In this document: piece after piece, positions 56,189-64,000 of the stretch | Layout of the letters: every line of letters begins with the position of its first letter | Numbering within the stretch: position 1 is the first letter of the stretch | Assembly (NCBI GenBank): GCA_024509875.1 | Contig: JAMPIV010018787.1 | Span: forward strand, 124,001-188,000 | Reading direction: 5' to 3' | Length of the DNA: 64,000 nt | Source of the DNA: Oreohelix idahoensis | Lineage: Eukaryota > Mollusca > Gastropoda > Stylommatophora > Oreohelicidae | Made by a program: the position numbers and the translations under genes | Notes under the pieces: model-generated | What the model was told of the DNA's origin: nothing | The model's database searches: none | Seen by the model: the letters and a program-made list of their open reading frames with translations, nothing else

Positions 56189-57239
56189 TGTGGTGGGGGG
56201 GGGGGGGTGGCCGAGGGAACGAAATAATAGGGATGAACAGATACATTTAAGTGGGGGGGGGGGGGGGGCCTTTCAAATGAGCTGACATTGCAGAAGTTAA
56301 GAGTTACATTACATGTTACTGTTGTCATAGAAGAATTATTTAGAGACTGTTATAAATGTGAAGGGGGCATGTGGGTAGTTAGTGAAGATGTTGCGCAATG
56401 TATGACAACAAATTATAACCTGAGATAAGTCCTCGGGGCTAACATATAACATCTCGTGAATGTTGAACTGAAGAGACGTGACAGGGAAGATAAGACTGGC
56501 AGACAGGCGTAACATATGAGTTAGGAGACAAATATTGTTAATGTTCTAGAAAGGGTTATTGCAAACACATGTAACAGCTCATTCAAAAAGTATTTAAACT
56601 CCAATCTTATGTGGCGATATTGGAGGATTATGACGCTGAAAATATTTTATCCTGATCACCCTTAACTTGGACTGTGCCTACTGTGGAATGTCCCAAAAGA
56701 AAGGAGAAAAAATGACAAAAGTAAACTATGGCACTGGTGATACACAAAAACGTGAACCTAAGGAGCCCAACCTTCACTTAATTCTACGGCTTACTGTTAA
56801 AATGTACGGTACAGATCTTTCGAGCTTACACAGCATAGCCGCAGTGTCGTCTTCCTGTCGCAATGCGACAGCCGATCCCAAAGCTCTGCGTAGTCCTGTT
56901 TCCCTCCCTAACCAATAGAAAGCGAACAACGATTGGTGATGGTCGATTCTCAATATTTCTTCATTGGTTGTCCGCGATTCGAGAATCAGTGGTAAATAAT
57001 TTTGGCGTATATGATTACCACTTACGTTAACACATATTTTCAAATATGTATTCTAGTTTTACACAAAAAGTACCCAATATCAACCTATTCAGGTCACCAC
57101 TTTCTATTTATCACACAACACCCCCGTCCCGTTTTTTTTTAAAATTGTTCTACGCCCGAGTAATCTGTGACAGGTAAAGTGTGTCTGGGGCATTCCTACA
57201 GGGAAGTTAAAGGCTGACAATTAGACAAGATATTGACAG
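56189..57239. other. Intergenic, no gene recognised
   Basis: Two G runs, then unremarkable sequence. Frames up to 97 codons have no domain. Confidence 0.5.
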
Positions 57240-58262
57240 GAGAAAAACTGTGTTTCAGGTACAGTCGTCGTGCTACAGACTAATACTCTGGATATAATGA
57301 AAGGTAAAGACAACCCCATAGCAACTGGAGTGCGTCAGGGATACCTCGTTCTCATGTTACCATCTCTCATATACTGGTTATAGATTTTGTTATGAAAATA
57401 TCAACCTCAGCCAACAGAAATGGAATCCAGTGGACTCATTACTAAACAGCTTGGCGATCTAGATTTTGCTGATGACCTGGCACTTCTGTCCTGTAACCGT
57501 AATCAGTTGCAAGACAAAATGAAAATACTTGTCGGGAGATCACGGCAAGTGGGTGTGAAAATACATAGGCAGAAAACAAAAATAATAAGAATAAAAGCAA
57601 GTAATGATAACAAGATTGTATAAAATAAAATAAAAACACCACTACAAGACTTAAAATCACACATATACACATATACCTTGGCAGCGGTACAGACAAAGTT
57701 GGAGGGACAGACAATGATTTAACAATAAGAATGCAAAAGGCTACAGAAGCTTTCATTGCACTGGGAAATATATGGGGATCAAAAGAAATCAGCTCCAACA
57801 CAAAAATTGGAATTTTCAAATTAAGTGCCAAAGCAGTACTATTGTATGGCTGTGAAGCATGGAGAACAACAAATACAGCAACAAAGAAGCTAGACTTTCA
57901 TCAATGAATGTTTACGTAGAATAGAAGAATTAAAGTGGTATGACAAGAGCACTAATGTGGAACTGATGATAAGCACTAGACATGCGCCAGTGGACAAAGA
58001 GATGAGAAGAAGACGCAGAGATGGATAGGACACACACTGAGGAAATATGTAGATAGCACTGCTAGGCAGCCCTTGCTCTGGAGTCCTCATGGTAAGAGAG
58101 GTAAAGGAAGACAAAAGGACACATGGAGAAGAGGACTGGAGACAGACGTTAAGGGAATGAAGAAGGCATGGAAAGTTCTTGAGCTGATGGCACGGGACAG
58201 GAAAGCAAGGTATAAGTTTGTAGAATGCCAATGCTTTTTGGATAGTTGAAAGGGAACGAATG
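57240..58262 (+). pseudogene. LINE family C: RT palm to C-terminus (broken)
   Basis: Broken frames begin near a GVRQG block (GTGCGTCAGGGATACC at 57331). The frame 57420-57623 then gives LGDLDFADDLALLSCN with the catalytic Asp pair and VGVKIHRQKTK. Next come a YLGSGTDKVGG thumb, NIWGSKEISSNTKIG, LLYGCEAWRTT, RWIGHTLRKYVD and RGKGRQKDTWRRGLE. The stop is near 58250. At least five stops or shifts. This is the longest family-C copy here and shows that the tails elsewhere belong to an RT-encoding LINE. Confidence 0.85.
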
Positions 58263-58345
58263 AATCTCACAGCATATACTGCCGTAGATAAATGTTAGAG
58301 ACTTCACATGTACTAGATATTAGATTTATTTGTAGGGGCCAGACA
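58263..58345. repeat. SINE S2 3' fragment
   Basis: GCATATACTGCCGTAGA followed by TAGAGACTT and TACTAGATATTAG resembles the S2 end at 54739-54800. Short. Confidence 0.4.
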
Positions 58346-59520
58346 AACTGAGACACAACACTGGTGCCTTGGAGGGTGGGGACAGTCAAAGGCTAAAGAA
58401 GGCAACCCGACAAAACTGCCTGTTGGGATCGGATGCACTGGGCCAAATGCCCAACGAAACAGTACACCGCACTTCGCTTGTTATGAAGTACTTCTGATTC
58501 ATAATTATACAGGGCTTGTTATGAGAGGAGGAAAGTTAAAGTATATTGTGATAGAAAAGATTGAATGAACAGAGATAAAAGACGATAAAGAGTGTCACGA
58601 AATGGCTTAATTAAGAGTCTGTATTAGTAAAGAGACAAGACACCAGTTTTAAGGAAAGTCTGAGAAGATAGATTAAGATGAGAATTAAAGTGACGGTGGA
58701 TGATGGGACTTATAGCTTCAAGGGTGAGAACCTAAATTGACTCTCCCTCGCCACTTGTGACTTGTTTTTATAGCTACTGTCTCACCACCTCTTGCTCCGA
58801 GGGAGATAAGGTTACACTAATTTATATCCACAGACACAACTGTACAGTTAAAGAATACAGGTACAGTATAGTGAAAGACAAACTGATCCATTGCACATTT
58901 TATAGTTTATTAAACAAACAAAGCTTTATCCCAGCGAAAAACAACAATAACGTGCGAGTTCGCACAACCTGAAAAAAGAACAAATCAATGAAAGACACAA
59001 TTATCAAATTACCACTCTCTCTTCCACAACTACACGAAAACAATTAAGGTTAAAGAAATATACCGGGCGGGGTGTCTCTAAGTAAGAGCCACCACCACCT
59101 GAACACTATTGTTATTAACTAAATACACTGTGGAGTCCCACACACCACAAAAATACTCTCCACTAGTTTTCACTCTGTCCCGTTTAACCAGTCAGAGGAT
59201 GACTTATTAACAAATCTGACTAAAATGTCTCAAAGGCGCTAATGGTGATCCTGCACAACTAACTTATACACCACTAAATCCTACTCCAGTGAATTCTGCC
59301 GAACTAACTCAGAGGCTCCTCTCTAAGTATTCTCTATCTAACTCTACAGTTCTTGGGGAAAAACAACTAACTCCACTCTCTCCCCTCTCGTTCAGTTCAG
59401 TGCCTTCATGACGCTATCGCCTTCGTCTGAGATGCGTTACCCTTCGTCAGGTACCGCCTCCCGTTAGCATTTAGAGATGTATGATCTCCCTCTCTCCTCT
59501 CCAGAATAACTGATGAAGGG
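58346..59520. other. Intergenic, no gene recognised
   Basis: No domain-bearing frame or clear repeat boundary. Confidence 0.5.
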
Positions 59521-59635
<115 letters not shown>

Positions 59636-60929
59636 CTCTGGCTGTAGATCTAGAAATGATGACGGCACTCAATTCTTCACACAAACGACGCTTTAACCCG
59701 CTTCGGGGTATGGCCTATTGCTTTATTGTGGCAGTATCTAAACAATACCGGGCAACGTAGCCTGTTGTGTATTGGGCCGTAGGAGTCAAGCGCTCCAATT
59801 TCGAAGCAATTCCACGCCGAGGTATATGTTTCCTCACGTCAGGAGAATTCCTAATGCCTCTACGTCTTGCAGACGTAACTAGGGGCGCCCGTTACTTTGC
59901 CCGTACCCAGTTTTTCAATTTCAATGATGTCTCTTGCCTCCCTCTCCGAGAAGGCAAAGTCCGTTGCAGGCTTAGTGTTACCTACAACGCCGTGATTCGC
60001 CAGACTTTCAGAATATCCACTAACCAGGTAGACTGAGTTTATGTCTGACACTATTCACGGCAATAATAATCCAGGACTTGTGAGCCCCGACTAATAATTC
60101 GGCCCTGTATATATAGTGCCAATTTCCTGAGGCAAGACAGACGCGGTGAGTCATAGCTCTATAATTATCTTCCAAAAACCTCATCTACCCCACTTTGACG
60201 TAATCTAATTACTGCTACATAAATTAAAAATCTAAACCAATCATCAGAGCTTCCCGTTAAACATCATAACATTATCTTAACATCTGACGAATTGTTAACC
60301 GACTTAACACTACCAATCCACAAGCGACGAATAGTTATTCCCCCTGCTGGAACGGGGGGGGGGGGGGGGGAAATCAAAGAAAACAAATTCCCCACGAAGC
60401 CCGCTGAAAAATGTACGCAACGTTACGTAAACTTGTCTGACCGTCTATCAACAAGAATGACTCACTAGCCCACGCTACCACACGAGTAGGGGTTCACTCC
60501 CATCCCCGAAAAAAGAAGGGTTGGTGGGGTTAATCCTACACTACTAGAACCATGTCAAGAAATGAAAACATCAAAAAATCAGAAACCCTGATAACAAATA
60601 AAGAGAAAATAAGCAACCATTTAATAACCAAAAAGAACGGGTGGGTTGAAAATAAAAATTAAGTCACTTTGCCACAAAGAGAGAAGATATTGCACAGTTT
60701 AACATCGTGTCATCGAAAGTAGTCAACAGCGCAATTGATAAACAGTACTGGGAATAGGAAGCTGTGGTGAGATAGCATCACCTTGGCCAGCTAATTCGGC
60801 AAATGAAGAATAATATATGAGATTAAAGTGTTAGGCAACAGAGACTCGTCTAACAAATGGAGGCTAACACAAAAACGAGAAAAGATTAACTTCGACTGCC
60901 TTCCGGGTTGTTGATCATCTTCTTCAAAT
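59636..60929. other. Intergenic, no gene recognised
   Basis: Contains a run of about 16 G near 60355-60370. Frames at 59767-60036 and 59860-60051 overlap antiparallel and have no recognisable domain. Confidence 0.5.
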
Positions 60930-61580
60930 TCCTTTCCCTGGTTCTGTTTATCAATTCTGTTGTCGACTTCTTTGCATGTTGTAATATCAAATTTCCACTA
61001 TATTCTCCCTTTTTCGCACTATATCTCTCTTTCCTTCAAACTTTGTTGTTGCTACAATGTATTTCAGCTTTCCTTTTTTCATAACATGTCCAAAGACAGT
61101 GGAATGCTTCCTTCTTATATGAGTAATACGTTGCCTTTGCGCTTCTTTCAGGACATCCTCATTACTATTTTTAGCAATGCATGACCTCCTTAATTTTCTT
61201 CTGTAAAGCTAAATCTGTTGATTCCAGGGCTTTTCTCGCTTGTCTACTAACCTATCCACGACCCACTTCCACATGTCATGATAGACTCCAAACAAAAGTA
61301 AAGAACTTTATTTGTTACGTTCAGTGACACAAATTTGTTGCAGTAAAACATTTTTATTTTATGGAACTCTTTTTTTTTTGCCTGGGCTATTCTACTCTTC
61401 ACCTCAGAGACGCATTTGATGTTATTAAGGTGCCCATGTATTTGAATCTATTGATTTGTTTCAAAACTGTCCCATTTACTTTGATGATGAGTCTAAAGAA
61501 GTCGTTTTCTTCACCATTCGTGGAAATGCTCTACAGAGATTCAAATAGCCTCAAACTGACTACTGCTTTCTCTTAAAACA
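60930..61580 (-). pseudogene. LINE C-terminal remnant
   Basis: On the minus strand broken frames give VSEVKSRIAQAKKKEFHK near 61400 (the helix after the RT thumb). A worn LLYGCEAW region follows, then GHVMKKGKLKYIVATTK and FEGKRD near 61000-61090. The order matches the C-terminal third of an animal LINE ORF with QTTFFGHV- and GKR-type blocks. Many stops. It differs from families C and D. Confidence 0.65.
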
Positions 61581-61664
61581 TTCAAGTAGACCTCTGAGAG
61601 TGTACGGAGAAGAAAACGAAGAAGAAGTTTTTTTTCGAGATGACCATTACTTCCGGCTTCACTG

Positions 61665-62275
61665 TGACGGTATTTGCCTCCCCTGCTTTGCAATAGTAGT
61701 CCAACAGTGGCCAAAACTCAAGAGTATCTAATGTGGGCTTCAAAGGTATCTACCTTCGCACAAGATTACGCTTGGCAGAGATGTAGATAGAAGGGTGATG
61801 ACACTTCTATTACAACGGGAGTCTTCACAAGATATTCAGGATAAGCGAGAACAATACTGCTTTGGCTGAGTATGTTAACTCTGTAATTCTGCCGACGCTT
61901 TTGTGAAGGATTTAAGCACATTACTTTCAGCTCGTTTAAGCCCCCCCCCCCCTTCCCAACCCCTGAATTACTCAGTGGAATTCTATTATTCTAGTATAGC
62001 TCTGTTAGAGCGTGTGTAGTAATTTGACTGAGACAAACATGCAGTAACTTTAAAATGATTAAATCGAAGCTAAATTTGTAAGATTACAAATAATAAATTT
62101 AATAATCACTTTAGGTTTTAACAGTTGGAAATAATTTAAATAGTTATGGATCAAGAAAAGTTATCATCACATTCTTTAGGGAATGTGAGATATTACAAGA
62201 AGTTCGTGGCAGCATATATTTGAACTTAGCTGCCAATGGTGGTTCTGCTCCTTCTTATGGTTTGGTTCTTTTCAT
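61665..62275 (-). repeat. Dispersed repeat R, copy B
   Basis: The inverted counterpart of 53230-54135 without the LINE insertion. From 62037 it continues as a direct match to the fold-back left arm and beyond (52928-53165), including GAACTTAGCTGCCAATG and CTCCTTCTTATGG. A run of C near 61940 is copy-specific. Confidence 0.8.
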
Positions 62276-62889
62276 TCTGCTCACGCTCGTCCCTGATCAA
62301 GGTTGTCAGGGGTAGCTCGTTTCCCAGAAAGGTAAAGGAGAGTCTACCACGTGGGTCCTTCGTCTTAAAGCTTAGGCCACTGTTCCGTTCTTGATCCAGA
62401 GATAGTACTTTCTGCTGGTACCACCTATAACTATGGTAAAAGAATAGAACGAAACGCTCTTCTAAGTATGCCGTTTTCCACCCCATAGTTATGGGTTCCT
62501 ATCTTCCAATACCACCATCCCAATTACTCAGACTTTACCCTCGATGAGAATTAAATTTAATCCCTCGGGATAAACTTTCCTTTACATTTAAATAGAATAG
62601 CTTTAGCTTTACATGACATTTAATGAAAAGGGTAATAATACAAATAGAGTCTGTTTACATGTACATCTCCACTGATTGAAAAGTGTTCACAATATAAATT
62701 GAATATGTTTTCATTTATGTTTTACACTGATTGAAAAGTTTGAAACTTCCATTACTTTAAAATGAATATTTTCACATGGACATTTACATTGGTTTAAAGT
62801 TGAAAACTTCAATTTAAAGTGACTATGTTTATAGGCACATTCAAACTGTTTTGAAAATGTAAGTATTATACTTAGAATGTACATCATTT
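62276..62889. other. Intergenic, no gene recognised
   Basis: AT-rich. The words ACTGATTGAAAAGT and TTTAAAGT recur between 62660 and 62820. No domain. Confidence 0.45.
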
Positions 62890-63070
62890 CTTTCATCTTT
62901 CCATCCCTGCTCCATAGGGAACCTGGAACTACTTTATGCTTTTAGTTCTCTTTACGAAACTATCAATAAAGCAATCACCAGCCCGTGCAGTGGTGGTTCA
63001 CGAATCATCATGAATCATACGCTGAGGTTGCCAGCCTCAAATGACTTTGACATCCAATAGCGAGTTTCAC
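62890..63070 (+). repeat. Third copy of hairpin-bearing repeat
   Basis: A GCTCC-ATAG-GGAAC near-hairpin at 62910, then GTGCAGTGGTGGTT and TGAGG-TTGCCAG-CCTCA at 63022. These are the second, spacer and fourth elements of the repeat at 27903-28090, in the same order; the third hairpin is missing. Confidence 0.5.
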
Positions 63071-64000
63071 ACATTAAACTTCACATGGTAATATATACAT
63101 ATATATGTTAGTTCACATGTTAGTAATAAATATGAAATGTAAATCACAACTTACACCAATCCTGACTCACAGACTTTTTGCTCAGATGAATAAAAGAGAC
63201 TTGAATCGGCCTCTTACACGCGTCTGGGGTGTCGTTAATTTTAACTTCAGTTCCCTCTAACGCCGTGTGTTTCTTCAGTTTTCTAGTCCCGGTGTTCCTT
63301 ATTAAAATGTAGAGATTTCCTGTGCTTTGTAAGTCTTATTTGGTTCTCCAATAAAAGGTCCGGTTAAAAAAGGAATTCTGAATCTAGTCTTCACTCTGGC
63401 GAGGTCTGATGTTGTCTTGGCGAGCGTGAAATTCACAGTGAAATAAAACTGCGAAATGGTCAGACTATATTCCTATATTCCCACGCATTGTGTTTATGAA
63501 TCTAATCATTGTTGCTGTCATTTTCGACGGAGTCATCTGTCAAGTTATTTGCTTATGTTTGTATCATAAGTATAATTGTGTCTTTACCTGCGATGTCAGG
63601 TTGATTAGGGGTTGTCTTCCCTTGTTTATTCATTCATTGTGTTTGACCTTTAGGGTCAGAGGTTGACAGTTCGGCGTGGGCCTATGGGAAGGTTTTTTAA
63701 GCGGGAGTGAGATATACTTCCGGGAAGCCGGGAGGTCCTGTTTTTCTGAAGGGACCAAGAGTCCATTGTTTTTCGGGGAGAATCTTCGAAGTAACTGCTA
63801 TGGCAGTTTTCCCCAGTGAATCTCTGTGCGTCGGGATGACGACAGAATTCCTTGTGTAGTTCTGAGGATTCATTTACCAGGTAATACCGACCTTTATGCA
63901 TTATTACGCTTTTCGGTGGCAGAACATGTAAAGGATTACCTAGGGTGAACAGCAGTTCACGGATCCGCCATTTCAGAACTTACATATTTGTGCTCGAGGT
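63071..64000. other. Intergenic, no gene recognised
   Basis: A frame of 81 codons on minus (63656-63901) has no domain. Nothing else is seen to the window end. Confidence 0.45.

Noticed and set aside
63656..63901. 81-codon minus-strand frame as a host gene
   Set aside because: No domain, splice-supported extension or repeat similarity; length is expected by chance.

Overview
This is a stretch of AT-rich, gene-poor nuclear DNA from an animal, most likely a marine invertebrate such as a mollusc or relative. That assignment is inferred from the retroelement families and the microsatellites; I cannot name a species. I find no convincing host protein-coding gene, rRNA gene or functional tRNA gene. 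Almost everything recognisable is retrotransposon, at all stages from near-intact to fragmentary. There are no operons, CRISPR arrays or bacterial features.

Layout. (1) 1-2136: LINE 3' remnants and a tRNA-type SINE. (2) 2137-22829: a Ty3/Gypsy LTR retrotransposon, 'G2' (+ strand, target duplication GGCAT). A 2.07-kb solo LTR (4006-6079, duplication GAGCC) sits in its 5' LTR, and a complete 10.3-kb Gypsy element, 'G1' (6588-16886, - strand, duplication GTTGG), sits in its gag gene. (3) 22830-29480: an internally deleted LINE, LINE tails, microsatellites and a hairpin-bearing repeat. (4) 29481-45022: a 25-bp minisatellite, split by an RTE-like LINE. That LINE carries a third Gypsy element, 'G3' (30167-39812, - strand, with a SINE in its 3' LTR), and a solo LTR of the G2 family (40803-43140, duplication AATAT). 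(5) 45020-51730: an I-clade-type LINE with endonuclease, RT and RNase H, split by a second LINE fragment, followed by more LINE tails. (6) 51730-64000: Gypsy integrase-finger fragments, a fold-back repeat, an inverted pair of a dispersed repeat, a MITE-like element, LINE and SINE remnants, homopolymer tracts and unannotatable sequence.

The three Gypsy elements share an unusual order: gag, protease, integrase, reverse transcriptase, RNase H. Integrase lies before RT, as in Ty1/copia, although the sequences are Ty3/Gypsy. This is the arrangement known from the Gmr1-like group. G1 and G3 are close relatives. They lack a CCHC knuckle and instead share a Cys/His motif between gag and protease. G2 is a different lineage with a normal CCHC knuckle. 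Insertion junctions give a relative chronology: G2 is older (LTRs about 99% identical by eye), G1 landed in it later (about 99.6%), and G3 is youngest (about 99.9%). Yet gag and pol are broken by single-base length changes, mostly in homopolymer runs. That points either to assembly errors or to copies mobilised in trans.
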